Below, in pieces: positions 9,255 through 19,080 of a DNA stretch of 64,000 nt. The notes beneath the pieces are model-generated. The model had not been told where the DNA came from and did not search any database. It saw only the letters and a program-made list of their open reading frames with translations. Source of the stretch: Dyella lipolytica (GTDB taxonomy: Bacteria; Pseudomonadota; Gammaproteobacteria; Xanthomonadales; Rhodanobacteraceae); contig NZ_BSNQ01000003.1 in NCBI RefSeq assembly GCF_030160075.1, positions 1,424,328 through 1,488,327 on the forward strand, read 5' to 3'. How positions within the stretch are numbered: position 1 is the stretch's first letter; each line of letters begins with the position of its first letter. The position numbers were made by a program, and so were the translations under genes.

Positions 9255-10406
9255 ATGCCTGCCCTTGAATCTCGACTGGCCAAGGAAATTGTCGAACGGA
9301 CGATGAAAATTATTCCGTTTAACGTCAACGTCATGGATGCCGGCGGGGTGATCATCGGCAGCGGCGAGGCTTCGAGAATCGGCGAGGTACATGCCGGCGC
9401 TCAACTCGTACTAGTCCGACATAGCACCGTCGAAATCGACCGAGAAACCAGCTCTGCGCTTGGTGAAGCCAAGCCAGGTGTCAACCTCCCTTTGACCGTG
9501 CGCGGAAAGATTTGCGGTGTAGTGGGACTAACCGGTGACCCGAGTGCGGTGCGTCAGTTTGGCGAGCTCGTTCGCGTTACCGCGGAGATGATTCTTGAGC
9601 AAGCGCAACTAACTGCAGAATTACAACGGGAACGGCGGTATCGGGAGGAATTCGTTCTCCAGCTGATCAAAGACGACAGCATCTTGAAAACGGACTTGGA
9701 AGCATGGGCGGTAAGGCTAGGCGTCAACTTTCAGCGCCCGCGTGCGGTGATCGTGCTCGATCTTATTGACCAAAGTCTTCGCCCTGACATGGCGTTAATC
9801 GAAATGCAGCGTTGCCAGGCACAACTGGCAATACATCGGCCTGATCTGCTCACAGCAGCAATTTCCCATCGTGAACTGATCATGCTTGAAATATTTGACG
9901 ACAGTCGCAGCGGAACAGCTAGAGCAGCATTGTCGCGCCAGCGCCTAAATGCACTGGACGCCATTTTGCGTGAAACCCTGGGGACGCCTTCAGCGCTATC
10001 GATGGGCGTGGCTTTGACCGGTATTGATGGCGTCGCACAGTCGTACCAGAGTGCGCAAAGAACGTTTCGCGTAGGACGGAAGCGAAGCCCCCGAGAGCAC
10101 CTCTTTTCTTTTTATGACCTCAACTTGCCGGTTCTTCTTTCAGGTCTCGAGTCAGGCTGGCAAGCCGAGCAATTGCGCCAACCATTACAACGGCTCAATG
10201 CATTCGATAAGCGAGAGGGAACATTGCGGCAAACGCTTACCGTGTGGTTCGCTCAAAACGGCCACCCCGTCGCGACGGCAAAAGCCCTGCGCATCCATCG
10301 CAATACGCTAGATTATCGACTGCGCAAGATAAGCGAACTCAGTGGACTCGACTTGGCAAGCATCGAAGGCCAGCTGCTGCTTTATGCGGCACTTCAGCTC
10401 GAGTGA
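9255..10406 (+). CDS. cdaR: CdaR-family sugar diacid regulator
   Basis: This 383-residue regulator begins with the sugar-diacid recognition domain (residues about 1-135, with VMDAGGVIIGSGEASRIGEVHAGA), has a central region with GGDEF-like remnant fold (about 140-280) and ends with a PucR-type helix-turn-helix (AKALRIHRNTLDYRLRKISELSGLDL, about 345-375). E. coli CdaR activates glucarate, galactarate and glycerate genes when it senses these acids. Here it is divergent from the transporter-kinase pair, with 168 bp between start codons, which is presumably the control region. I infer that it activates those two genes in response to glycerate or a diacid. A TATGCT hexamer near 9220 may be its own -10. 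Confidence 0.88.
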   Translation: MPALESRLAKEIVERTMKIIPFNVNVMDAGGVIIGSGEASRIGEVHAGAQLVLVRHSTVEIDRETSSALGEAKPGVNLPLTVRGKICGVVGLTGDPSAVRQFGELVRVTAEMILEQAQLTAELQRERRYREEFVLQLIKDDSILKTDLEAWAVRLGVNFQRPRAVIVLDLIDQSLRPDMALIEMQRCQAQLAIHRPDLLTAAISHRELIMLEIFDDSRSGTARAALSRQRLNALDAILRETLGTPSALSMGVALTGIDGVAQSYQSAQRTFRVGRKRSPREHLFSFYDLNLPVLLSGLESGWQAEQLRQPLQRLNAFDKREGTLRQTLTVWFAQNGHPVATAKALRIHRNTLDYRLRKISELSGLDLASIEGQLLLYAALQLE

Positions 10407-10457
10407 TGTGTGCGTCGCTATGTTTTCAAGCCACCGAACTGCCATCCAAGGATGTGT

Positions 10458-11612
10458 ATGAAACTACTGCTTATGACCTTCGCCATCGGATTGCTGGCCA
10501 TGGCCATGCCGCAAACACTTTTGGCGTCCTCATGCACGGCCCCCTCCATATCCACGACCGTAGACTTGCCCGCCGCTCCGTTCCAGGCCATAGCGAGTCC
10601 GGACGATTGCTGGCTGTTTGTGTCGATGGCGATCTCGGAAAACCGTGGCGCGGTGGCGGTGCTGCGCAACCAGGACGGAATAGTCAAGCTGGATCATCGC
10701 GTCGAACTCAAAGGCGCCGGGTTCGGCGAAGCACTGACCCATGATGGCGCGCTGCTAGTCGTCACCACCGATAACGGCATTGCCGTCTTGGACGTAGGCA
10801 AATTGGAACGCAACGACAGCGACGCGCTGCTCGGCACCCTTAGCAGCGACGCGCACGCCGGCTCGGTCTATGCGGCCGTCAGCCTGGATGATCGCCGGCT
10901 TTTCGTCAGCGAGGAATACGCGCGCAATATCAGCGTCTGGGATCTCGACAAAGCACGGCAAAAGGAATTCGGCGCCAGTGCGTTGATCGGACACATTCCC
11001 ACGGCCACCGCCCCTGTTGGGCTGGCCCTGTCGCCCGATGGACATTGGCTGTTCGCGACAAGCGAGACCATGCCACCGACTATGCATATGCCCGCCGACT
11101 GCAAGGCAGAAGGCCCCAACGGCCACCCGCACGCGCAAGGCCTTTTGCTTCGCATCGACGCCGACAAAGCGCTAAGCGATCCCGTTCACGCCGTGGTGGC
11201 GGCCACGCCGGCCGGCTGCAATCCGGTTCGCGTCGCGCTGTCGCCATCGGGCAAAACGGTGTGGATCACGGCACGCGGCGATGACGCCTTGCTCAGGTTG
11301 CAGACAGACGAACTGCAAGCGGGCACTCACGATATCCATGTCTCGAAATTCCCGATCGGGCCAAGCCCGATAGGCGTGGCGGTCCGGCCCGACGGAGCCC
11401 AGGTATGGGTGGCGATTTCGGATCGTTTCTCCAAAGGCGGTGGCGGTCGTCTCGCCGGATTCACGAATATCGACAGCGTTACGCCAACGAGCGTGCTGTC
11501 TGCACCTGCCCCCGGCTTTCCGCGCGAAGTCACCTTCTTACGTGACGGACATACGCTGATAGCAACGCTCTTCACGGCCAAACAGGTGACACTGATCCCG
11601 ACGTCACGCTAG
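10458..11612 (+). CDS. Exported beta-propeller protein, YncE/YVTN-like
   Basis: The protein of about 384 residues starts with a clear signal peptide (MKLLLMTFAIGLLAMAMPQTLLAS). The rest has regularly spaced propeller blades: SPDDCWLFVSMAI, SLDDRRLFVSEEYARNISVWDL, ALSPDGHWLFATSE, ALSPSGKTVWITARGDDALLRL and VRPDGAQVWVAISD. This fits a seven-bladed YncE/lactonase-like propeller acting in the periplasm. An enzymatic role is not shown. The start is placed at the methionine beginning the signal peptide; the open frame upstream reaches 10410, right after the CdaR gene. Its last four bases overlap the end of the convergent M48 protease gene. Confidence 0.75.
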   Translation: MKLLLMTFAIGLLAMAMPQTLLASSCTAPSISTTVDLPAAPFQAIASPDDCWLFVSMAISENRGAVAVLRNQDGIVKLDHRVELKGAGFGEALTHDGALLVVTTDNGIAVLDVGKLERNDSDALLGTLSSDAHAGSVYAAVSLDDRRLFVSEEYARNISVWDLDKARQKEFGASALIGHIPTATAPVGLALSPDGHWLFATSETMPPTMHMPADCKAEGPNGHPHAQGLLLRIDADKALSDPVHAVVAATPAGCNPVRVALSPSGKTVWITARGDDALLRLQTDELQAGTHDIHVSKFPIGPSPIGVAVRPDGAQVWVAISDRFSKGGGGRLAGFTNIDSVTPTSVLSAPAPGFPREVTFLRDGHTLIATLFTAKQVTLIPTSR

Positions 11613-13648
11613 GCAGCGCTAACCTCTGCTTGCGGTGGCACCGGGCAATGCAAGCTGGCGCAGATCACGCGCAACAGCTCCGATTCGGTGGGTGTAACGA
11701 CACCGTCGGCCTGGATGGCGCTTAGCAAGCTTTGGATCACGATTTCCTTGGCCGCCGGCATCAAACCGTCCAGGTCGGCCAGTGCGCGATCGAGCGATTC
11801 CTGCCAATCGAACGGCAAGGTCTGCCACGTGAACGTGGCGCCCGGGAATGCCTGATCCATCGCCAGCAGCCACGCTCGGCGCGCAGCGGCATCGTCGTCG
11901 CTGCCGTAGACGGCTACTACCGCGCAGACCAGCAGCACGCTGTCGCGGCATGTGGGAAGCTTCTTTTGTCCGTCGATGGGTGCGCGCTTCGGCTGCAGCG
12001 CTTCCAGCAGATGCATGCGCAGCAGGCGCGCCAGACAATAATCGTCGAGATCGACCTGCGGATCGACGCGCACCACCGCGTCCAACGTATCCAGCAGCGT
12101 TTGCAGACGCCCCGGCGGCAACGACTTGAGTGCGGGGAACGAAAGCGATACGAGCGGCATGCGCAACGAAGCCGGCAAGGTCGCTTCGTCAGCCTGAAGT
12201 TTTCCGACGGTGAATTGCACGTCGTCGCCGAAAGCATTGGCGATCAGTCGACATTGCCGCTGCCGCAGATCCTCGTGCGCCGACATCGCCAACGCCAAGG
12301 TGAGCGCAAGCGCCGATTCGGGTTGCTTGGCAGCGTCCGTCAGGCTGGCGGGGATGCTTTGTTGCAAGGCACCTGCGTGCTCGAACGTTCCCGGTTTGGG
12401 CTCGGCTGTCGCGGTTGCAGTCGCAGTTACAGTTGCGTTCGTCGCAGTGGCAGTCGCAGCGATGGTTGCCGCAATGATCGGTGCAGTGGCCACTTGCGTA
12501 GCTACCGCCGCCGGATCCCCATGCCCCGGCCATTCCAAAGGAGGCAGTGACTTGGGCGATTTGTCCGAAGTATCGGTAGCAGAATCGACCGCGGCATCCG
12601 TATTGCTGTCCGGAGGTACCGCACGCATCGACGCTTCCACCTTCGCCAGCTCCGTTTCGCGGAACCACGGTTCCAGCGTGCGGATGCGCTTCATCAATGG
12701 TGGATGCGTGGCGTACCAATCATTGAATTCGTCGACATCGCCGAACATCATGTGCGCGACTTCGTGCCTGTTCGCTACTTGCAACTGCGAGCCGCCTTCG
12801 ACCACCGCAATTTTCTTCAGTGCACCGGCAATACCGGACGTCTGACGGGTGAACTGCACGGCGCAAGCGTCGGCCAAGGATTCGCGCTCACGCGCCACCG
12901 CCGCCTGAATCAGCCTTCCGAAGAAATATCCGATGGATCCGATGGCGAGGATCGTGAGGCCAATCGAGAAACCGAAAACCCTTCTTCCCGCTTCGCCATC
13001 GTTATCGTCGCTCGTCGAAACGGAAGCGCCCGACCAGGTGAGCTGTCGACCGATCACCGACAGCATCATGATGCCGAACAGCAAGCCCATCAGACGGATG
13101 TTGAGGCGCATGTCGCCGTTCAACACATGGCTGAACTCATGCGCGATCACACCCTGCAGTTCATCGCGCGTCAGATGATCCAGGCTACCCTGCGTGACGC
13201 AGATCGCCGCATCGGAGGTCGAATAGCCTGCCGCGAACGCGTTGATGCCGGGCTCGTCCTGCATTACATAGATATCCGGCACGGGCGTGCCGGACGCGAT
13301 GGCGACTTCTTCGATGACATTGCGCAACAGGCGCAGTTGCGGATCGTCCGTGTCGGGCGGCACAGGAACACCGCCGACGCTTTCCGCCACTGCCTTGCCG
13401 CCAGCGGAAAGGCTTTGAATACGGTACAGCGCACTGAACGCAATGACGGCAAGGACGATCAACGAAGTCCACGTCATCAATGTGCTATTCGACGGCGCCG
13501 GCCTGCCGAAGCCATGACGATGGTGGCCGAAAGTCGTCAGTACGACGACGTCCACCGCGAACACCATGGCGATCACGGCCAGCGCGAACAGCAACACCAG
13601 CATTCGGCTGCTGCCGCGAACGCGTGCCTGTTGGGCAAAGAAATCCAT
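11609..13648 (-). CDS. M48-family membrane metalloprotease with TerB-like C-terminal domain
   Basis: A 679-residue HtpX-like protease. Two membrane segments (about 16-38 and 58-76) precede the catalytic domain. The zinc site is HEFSH (170-174) with the third ligand in ESLAD (E256), followed by THPPLMKRIRTLEPWF. Two more hydrophobic segments lie between the two motifs. After about residue 370 comes an Ala/Thr-rich linker, then a helical domain ending with LLSAIQADGVVTPTESELLRVICASL, which resembles TerB. Ordinary HtpX has about 290 residues, so the extra 300 residues are unusual. It is in an operon with lemA just upstream, with 53 bp between them; M48-LemA pairs are common and are linked to membrane protein quality control. 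AGGGGGA precedes the start. Confidence 0.88.
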   Translation of the reverse strand: MDFFAQQARVRGSSRMLVLLFALAVIAMVFAVDVVVLTTFGHHRHGFGRPAPSNSTLMTWTSLIVLAVIAFSALYRIQSLSAGGKAVAESVGGVPVPPDTDDPQLRLLRNVIEEVAIASGTPVPDIYVMQDEPGINAFAAGYSTSDAAICVTQGSLDHLTRDELQGVIAHEFSHVLNGDMRLNIRLMGLLFGIMMLSVIGRQLTWSGASVSTSDDNDGEAGRRVFGFSIGLTILAIGSIGYFFGRLIQAAVARERESLADACAVQFTRQTSGIAGALKKIAVVEGGSQLQVANRHEVAHMMFGDVDEFNDWYATHPPLMKRIRTLEPWFRETELAKVEASMRAVPPDSNTDAAVDSATDTSDKSPKSLPPLEWPGHGDPAAVATQVATAPIIAATIAATATATNATVTATATATAEPKPGTFEHAGALQQSIPASLTDAAKQPESALALTLALAMSAHEDLRQRQCRLIANAFGDDVQFTVGKLQADEATLPASLRMPLVSLSFPALKSLPPGRLQTLLDTLDAVVRVDPQVDLDDYCLARLLRMHLLEALQPKRAPIDGQKKLPTCRDSVLLVCAVVAVYGSDDDAAARRAWLLAMDQAFPGATFTWQTLPFDWQESLDRALADLDGLMPAAKEIVIQSLLSAIQADGVVTPTESELLRVICASLHCPVPPQAEVSAA

Positions 13649-13701
13649 CAGGTCCCCCTCAGAATGGACCGGTGAGGCCTGCCATCAGCAAGCCATAGCG
13701 A

Positions 13702-14289
13702 TCAGCTGAAAGACACCTTCGGCACTTCGCGCACCGTGCGATCTTCGATTTCCAAAGGATGTGCCGTGGTGAAGCTGAAGCTGCCCGCCACGAAGGAACC
13801 CGGGAAAACTTCGCATCGGTTGTTGTAGGTCATCACGGCGTCGTTGTACGCCTGACGCGCAAACGCAACGCGATTCTCCGTGGATGTCAGCTCTTCAGAC
13901 AGCTGCATCATGGTCTGATTGGCTTTGAGATCCGGATAAGCCTCGCTCAGCGCAAACAGACGACTCAGGCTTTGGTTCAGCGCGCCTTCGCTGTCGGAGA
14001 GGTTTTGCATCGCCGACGGATCGCCCGGGTTGCCCTTGGCGTCGGCCAAACCTTTAACCGCGGTATTGCGCGCCTGGATCACCGCTTCGAGGGTCCCGCG
14101 TTCGTGTGCGAGGTACGCCTTGGCCGTTTCCACCAGGTTGGGAATCAGATCGTGACGGCGCGTCAGCTGTACATCGATTTGCGCAAAAGCATTCTTGTAA
14201 CTGTTCCTGGCGGTCACCAGGCCGTTATAGATAGAAACGATATAACCGATGACCAATACGATAATGGCCAAAAAGATGAATAAGCCCAT
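13702..14289 (-). CDS. lemA: LemA family membrane protein
   Basis: The 195-residue protein has an N-terminal membrane helix (FIFLAIIVLVIGYIVSIYN) followed by the family signature NSYKNAFAQIDVQLTRRHDLIPNLVETAKAY and long helices, ending in TTAHPLEIEDRTVREVPKVSF, the usual LemA C-terminus. LemA proteins are anchored in the inner membrane with the bulk outside the cytoplasm; their biochemical role is not settled. It is the first gene of the operon with the M48 protease. AGGGGGAA lies at proper distance before the ATG at 14289, which rules out the longer frame to 14340. Confidence 0.93.
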   Translation of the reverse strand: MGLFIFLAIIVLVIGYIVSIYNGLVTARNSYKNAFAQIDVQLTRRHDLIPNLVETAKAYLAHERGTLEAVIQARNTAVKGLADAKGNPGDPSAMQNLSDSEGALNQSLSRLFALSEAYPDLKANQTMMQLSEELTSTENRVAFARQAYNDAVMTYNNRCEVFPGSFVAGSFSFTTAHPLEIEDRTVREVPKVSFS

Positions 14290-14390
14290 TGCAGTTCCCC
14301 CTGAGGCGTTTCCGGCGCCATGGCGGGATGAGCATAACATGCTGTTGTTGCACTAAAAGCAGACATAAAGGGTGGCGCGATCCACAGCGA

Positions 14391-14419
14391 AAAGGCCCCG
14401 CACGCAACGGGGCCTTTTC
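14391..14419. terminator. Terminator at the end of the M1 peptidase gene
   Basis: The stem AAAAGGCCCC/GGGGCCTTTT with a nine-base loop GCACGCAAC lies between the lemA promoter side and the end of the M1 peptidase gene. On the minus strand it ends in TTTT, so it mainly terminates the peptidase transcript. Confidence 0.85.
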
Positions 14420-14442
14420 TGTACTTCTACCCGTTCGACTGC

Positions 14443-17091
14443 TTAGGCGTTCTTCTTCAGCCAGGTATCGATCTCGGGCAACCGATTCTTGCGTACCCCC
14501 ATGCGGTACTGCAGGTTCGCAATCACTGTATTTGCATCGCGCCGCGACGTGGGTGCGATATGCGCTTGCGAATACGCCTGCACCTTGCCTACCGTCGCCG
14601 GTTCCAGCGAAGCATTGGCCAGGAACGGGTAATACTGGCTGCGCGAGGTCGAATCGACCAGTTTGTCCACTTGCTCGCGATGCGCAACGGCAAAGCCGAA
14701 AGCCAATTCGGGATGATGTTGGGCCACCGTGGAAATCATGTTGGCGCTATTGGTGGCACCCGGCTCGTCGGTCAACGCCAAATCGAGCGCGTGCTGGGCG
14801 AGCGCCTCATCCTTGCTGGCGGATAGCATCGCGTAGAGCTGATCCTTGATAAGCGGCGTCTGCTCCGACTTCGCTTGTGCATGTAGCTGATCCCATGTTG
14901 CCGCGTCGGCGTTGTGGGCCACCACCGCAACGATGGTCTTGCGTAACGACGCCGGCATCGCCGACGGATCGGTCGCCTGTGCAGCAAAACGACGACGTGC
15001 TTCCTTGATGATGTTGTCATCGCCCAGATTGCCCAGCGCGCCGATCAGGTCGTTCCGCAGGATGGCGACGGTGGCCGCTTCGCCGGCTTTCGGGTCCCAG
15101 CCGATGCGGTTGAATTCCGGCTCGAGCCGCCCGATGGCGAAAGCACGGAACTGCGCCTCCCTTGCGCCGGTGCCGCGGTAGTAGTCGTTCAGCGCGGACA
15201 AGGTGCTGGCGATGTTGTCCCACAGCACAGGATCAGCATCGCTCGGCGTAGCCTTGATCAGATCCAAGACCAACGATGCCGGTTGCAGGCCAGTCATACC
15301 CAGCGCCCAGGTGTCATCCATCACGCCGAGCTGATCGATCGGCGCCAGCTTGGCGTAGTTGCCACTGATCGACGCGAACGCGGCGGGTGCGTACAGCGTG
15401 CGGTAATAACCGCTCTGCCCTGCATTGACTACGACCGTGCCGCATCCCGGAACGACCAGTGAAGCCTGTCCATTCACCAGCGTGCGCGTTGGGGTGCCCC
15501 CGAGCGATTGGGCGATAACCGGTACATGCCATTTAAGCGGCGTCATATCGGGGCGATCTTTACTGAACTGTCCCTGGGTCAGCGCTAGCGTCGTGCTGCC
15601 GTTGTGACAAGTGGCGGAAGCTACGCGGATCAACGGCACGCCGGCTTGCACAGTGAAGTCATGCGCAATGGTGGTGACGGGTTTGTCGGTCACGGTTTCC
15701 ATCGCGTGCCACAAATCGTCGGACACCGTGTTGCCGTAAGCGTGATCCTTGATATAGCGCCGCACGCCGTCGCGCCAGGTATCCGCGCCTACGTAATTCT
15801 CGAGCATGCGGATCACCGACTCGCCCTTGGAATAGGTGATGGCATCGAACGCCTGGTTGGCCTGCTCGACCGTTTCCACGTGCTGCACCACCGGATGTGA
15901 TGTAGCCACAGCGTCGAGGCTCATGGCGGCTTCGCGGATATCGACCGTGTACAGCTGCACGTTCCATTCCGGATGCAGCTTCTCAGTGGTGCGGGTTGCC
16001 ATCCACGAGGCGAAGCCTTCATTGAGCCACAGGTCGTCCCACCAGCGCATCGTCACTAGATCGCCGAACCATTGGTGTGCCATCTCATGCGCTTCGTCGC
16101 CGAACACCCCTTCCTTGTCCGCCTGCGTAGAGATCGAGGGGTCGAGCAGCATCGCGTATTCGAAGGTGAAGATCGCACCCCAGTTTTCCATCGCTGCAAA
16201 GAACTGGCTGCTGCCCGGCGAAGCGATGTTGTCGAGCTTGGGCAGCGGATATGGCGTGCCGAAGTAATCGTTGTACTCGTGCAAGATAGTCTTGGCCGAA
16301 TCCAGCGCAAAACTGGCTTGCGACGACAATCCCTTTTGCGTCACCACACCAATCTCGGTGCCGTCGGAATTGGTGGTTACGCGATCGAAATCGCCCGCAC
16401 CGAAGAAAAGCAGATAGGTAGACATCTTCGGCGACGGCTGGAAGTGCACGCGCGTGAGGCCATTACCCAGATCGGTCTTCTGCGCGGCGGGCATGTTGCT
16501 CACCGCCATTTGGCCGGTAGGCACCGTCGCCGTCAGATCGAACGTCGCTTTGTACGCCGGTTCATCCCACGACGGAATGAAACGTCGCGCATCGGAATTC
16601 TCGAACTGCGTATACAACGCGCGCTTATGACCCGCCTTGGTGTCATAGTCGATCACGAACAAGCCGTTGGCCTGGGTATCGATCTTGCCGGTGTAATCCA
16701 TGGTCAGGCGATAACTGCCGACCGGCAACGGTTTGGCGAACGTGAAAGTGGCTGTCTGCGCATTGGAGTCGACGGATACCTTCGGGGTACCGAAACTCGC
16801 TTGCCCCGAAACCGGTGCCAGGCTCACCGACGAAAACTTTAGGTCGATCGCATTGAGCGTGATGCTCGCCGTAGGCCGCAGTACATCGATCGCTACCGTT
16901 ACCTTGCCATCGAAGCTCAGCGTATCGACATGCGGCGTCACCGCCACGTCGTAATGCGTAGGCCGCACGCTGCGCGGCAACTGCGTGGTGCCGATGATCT
17001 CGGTCGTTGCAGCCGACTGAGCTATCGCCGCGCCGCTTGTCAATGCGCCGATCAGTGCAACAGTTATCGCGGAAAACAAAATGGTGCGCAT
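14443..17091 (-). CDS. M1 family aminopeptidase, exported
   Basis: An 882-residue zinc aminopeptidase that removes N-terminal residues from peptides. It starts with a signal peptide (MRTILFSAITVALIGALTSGAAIAQS). The exopeptidase motif is AAMENWG (E at about 302; the usual first glycine is alanine) and the zinc motif is HEMAH (about 335-339) with the second glutamate in LNEGFASW. A C-terminal ERAP1-like helical domain spans about 550-882. This domain order matches PepN/ERAP-like M1 enzymes of xanthomonads, where several paralogues are exported. The start at 17091 is set by the signal peptide and AGGGGA just upstream. The open frame to 17184 has no such support. It is a single-gene unit with terminators on both sides. 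Confidence 0.93.
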   Translation of the reverse strand: MRTILFSAITVALIGALTSGAAIAQSAATTEIIGTTQLPRSVRPTHYDVAVTPHVDTLSFDGKVTVAIDVLRPTASITLNAIDLKFSSVSLAPVSGQASFGTPKVSVDSNAQTATFTFAKPLPVGSYRLTMDYTGKIDTQANGLFVIDYDTKAGHKRALYTQFENSDARRFIPSWDEPAYKATFDLTATVPTGQMAVSNMPAAQKTDLGNGLTRVHFQPSPKMSTYLLFFGAGDFDRVTTNSDGTEIGVVTQKGLSSQASFALDSAKTILHEYNDYFGTPYPLPKLDNIASPGSSQFFAAMENWGAIFTFEYAMLLDPSISTQADKEGVFGDEAHEMAHQWFGDLVTMRWWDDLWLNEGFASWMATRTTEKLHPEWNVQLYTVDIREAAMSLDAVATSHPVVQHVETVEQANQAFDAITYSKGESVIRMLENYVGADTWRDGVRRYIKDHAYGNTVSDDLWHAMETVTDKPVTTIAHDFTVQAGVPLIRVASATCHNGSTTLALTQGQFSKDRPDMTPLKWHVPVIAQSLGGTPTRTLVNGQASLVVPGCGTVVVNAGQSGYYRTLYAPAAFASISGNYAKLAPIDQLGVMDDTWALGMTGLQPASLVLDLIKATPSDADPVLWDNIASTLSALNDYYRGTGAREAQFRAFAIGRLEPEFNRIGWDPKAGEAATVAILRNDLIGALGNLGDDNIIKEARRRFAAQATDPSAMPASLRKTIVAVVAHNADAATWDQLHAQAKSEQTPLIKDQLYAMLSASKDEALAQHALDLALTDEPGATNSANMISTVAQHHPELAFGFAVAHREQVDKLVDSTSRSQYYPFLANASLEPATVGKVQAYSQAHIAPTSRRDANTVIANLQYRMGVRKNRLPEIDTWLKKNA

Positions 17092-17234
17092 AACATCCCC
17101 TACCGTTTGGTGACCGGCATCGCCGATAGATAAGCAAGCATCGCGTGTATGTGTTCCAGCGAATGACCGAATAGTGCGTCGCAAACGGGCAGCCAGATAC
17201 CCCCGGAAGTCATGGCTATCCCATCGCGGACAGC

Positions 17235-17260
17235 AAAAAGGCCCCTTATCCGGGGCCTTT
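17235..17260. terminator. Terminator after the membrane GGDEF gene
   Basis: The stem AAAGGCCCC/GGGGCCTTT with the loop TTATCC lies 31 bp past the stop of the diguanylate cyclase gene read on the minus strand, where it ends in a run of T. Confidence 0.85.
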
Positions 17261-17290
17261 CCAAGGTAGTTTCAGCTACCGCCTAGACGG

Positions 17291-18820
17291 TTAGAACGGC
17301 AGAGCACTATCCGTTGCACCCACACCGCGCAACGCAGCGGGCGCATCTGATTTCATATCGTCGGCCACCTCGTAACGGTTCCTGCCGTTGCTCTTCGCGC
17401 GATAAAGAGCACGATCGGCATCTTCCAGCAACGCAACGGGATCGATCGACGTGTCGTGTGTCTGCGTAGCGATACCGATACTCACCGTGACATGTCCCTG
17501 CGGGCAACGCGGATGCACAATCTGCAAGCGCTCGATGGTGGCAATGAGCCGCTTCGCCACTTCAAGCGCGGCTTCGGCGGAAGTATCAGCCAACACCACC
17601 ACAAATTCCTCGCCGCCGTAACGGGCCACCAGATCCCGCGCACGCAGCTGACTACTGCTGAGCGCGCAAGCCACTTTGACCAGGCAGGCGTCGCCGGCAA
17701 TGTGCCCAAGGCTGTCGTTGTACTGCTTGAAGAAATCGATATCGATCATCAGCAGCGAACAGTAGCTTCCCGTACGCAGCCCCTCTTCCAGCACTTCCTG
17801 CAAGCGCGTATCGAGTGCTGCGCGATTAGCGATACCCGTCAGAGGGTCGCGTCCCACCTGCTGCTGCAGGCGATGCGTAGTCTGGTCGATGGCGCGCTGC
17901 ATATCCAGGTTGCGGCTTTGGATGAAGGCCACGCGCAGCCCATAGAAAATCACCGACACGGATGCCGCCAATACACCCGGAATGAAACTGATGCGCGACA
18001 CGCTGATCCCAAGCATCAGAATGATCAGCGACAACATGATGGGAGCGAACGATACGATCGTCTGCGACGTCGCGAGCGAAGGATGATAAGCGCGAAGGAA
18101 ACGCGGCGGCTGGCGCATAGTGACGATCGCCAAACACGCGTATGGAATATCGACCAACGACCCGGCCCACCACGGCAGACCTTGCATTTCGACACGGTTG
18201 TAGACCGCCGCCACGATGGCGTTCACCAACACGTAGGTGGCTGCCGCGAAATAGAAGAAGCGCCAGCGAAAACCGCGTGCACCGAGCAGGCGCAAAATCG
18301 CCATGGCCGCCAGCGAGAAATCGACGGCATCGGCGTGATGGATGATCAAGTAGATGCTGGATGGATCCGACGCCAACGGACCGCTTATGATCTGCGTCAC
18401 CAGTCGATACAGCAGCACCGCGACCAGGCAGGACAGAATCAGGTCCAGCATCACCACCACGCGCGGCTCGTTCTGCACGAACGACCGCGCCACCATGAAC
18501 ATGCACGGGATCATGTACAGCCCGGAGAACACCACGCCCAGCGCCGTGAGATAACCGCCGACATCGCCCACCACGACAGCCAGCAAGTTCGTGGCCGCCC
18601 ACAATATCTGCATGAACGCCGCTATGGCGAGCAACAGCCATGGCGACCGGATCAGCGGCGGACTGCGCCGCCAGCGCACGACGACCGCCCCCACCGCCAC
18701 GCCCTGCACGGCAATCACAACAAGCTGCGGCAGGACACCCTGCGCTTGCCCCACATGGTAGGCAAGGGCCAAATGAGCAACCAACAACGCTGCGAGCAAC
18801 CCAATCCAACGCAAGGACAT
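17291..18820 (-). CDS. Membrane-bound diguanylate cyclase (7TM-like sensor + GGDEF)
   Basis: A 509-residue protein that should make cyclic di-GMP from two GTP. The first 310 residues contain about eight hydrophobic helices (for example LLAALLVAHLALAYHV, FMQILWAATNLLAVVVG, IMLSLIILMLGISVS), a sensor region I cannot assign to a named MASE type. The GGDEF domain begins at RDPLTGIANRAALD (about 325). The active site is RYGGEEF (about 400) and the inhibitory site RARD lies exactly five residues before it, so product feedback is expected. It is divergent from the DRE-TIM/PAS-GGDEF operon, giving two cyclase loci side by side. AGGGGGC precedes the ATG. Confidence 0.9.
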   Translation of the reverse strand: MSLRWIGLLAALLVAHLALAYHVGQAQGVLPQLVVIAVQGVAVGAVVVRWRRSPPLIRSPWLLLAIAAFMQILWAATNLLAVVVGDVGGYLTALGVVFSGLYMIPCMFMVARSFVQNEPRVVVMLDLILSCLVAVLLYRLVTQIISGPLASDPSSIYLIIHHADAVDFSLAAMAILRLLGARGFRWRFFYFAAATYVLVNAIVAAVYNRVEMQGLPWWAGSLVDIPYACLAIVTMRQPPRFLRAYHPSLATSQTIVSFAPIMLSLIILMLGISVSRISFIPGVLAASVSVIFYGLRVAFIQSRNLDMQRAIDQTTHRLQQQVGRDPLTGIANRAALDTRLQEVLEEGLRTGSYCSLLMIDIDFFKQYNDSLGHIAGDACLVKVACALSSSQLRARDLVARYGGEEFVVVLADTSAEAALEVAKRLIATIERLQIVHPRCPQGHVTVSIGIATQTHDTSIDPVALLEDADRALYRAKSNGRNRYEVADDMKSDAPAALRGVGATDSALPF

Positions 18821-19080
18821 CGCCCCCTAAGTCAGAATGAAACGTGCGACGCGGCAATCATGGACGAACTGCGTCACATAGTATCGGACAGGCCCTCGCG
18901 CCGATGAGTCGCTATGGCAACGGAACCCACGTTGATAAACACCCTGGTTTTTCCCGGTCGGCCTATCCATTTGCGTTGATTTCATCGGCGAAATGGCCTC
19001 CGAACTAGCTCCTTGGGGTACATAAGCAATTTACGGGCCGGAACGAGCCAGCCCCTCGCAAGAAGCCCGCCTCGCCGTTT

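Noticed and set aside
12704-13675. 323-residue plus-strand frame over the M48 gene
   Set aside because: Shadow of the protease gene, which carries HEFSH and a ribosome site.
17456-18907. 483-residue plus-strand frame over the GGDEF gene
   Set aside because: Gln/Arg/His-rich shadow; the GGDEF reading has all domain motifs and a ribosome site.
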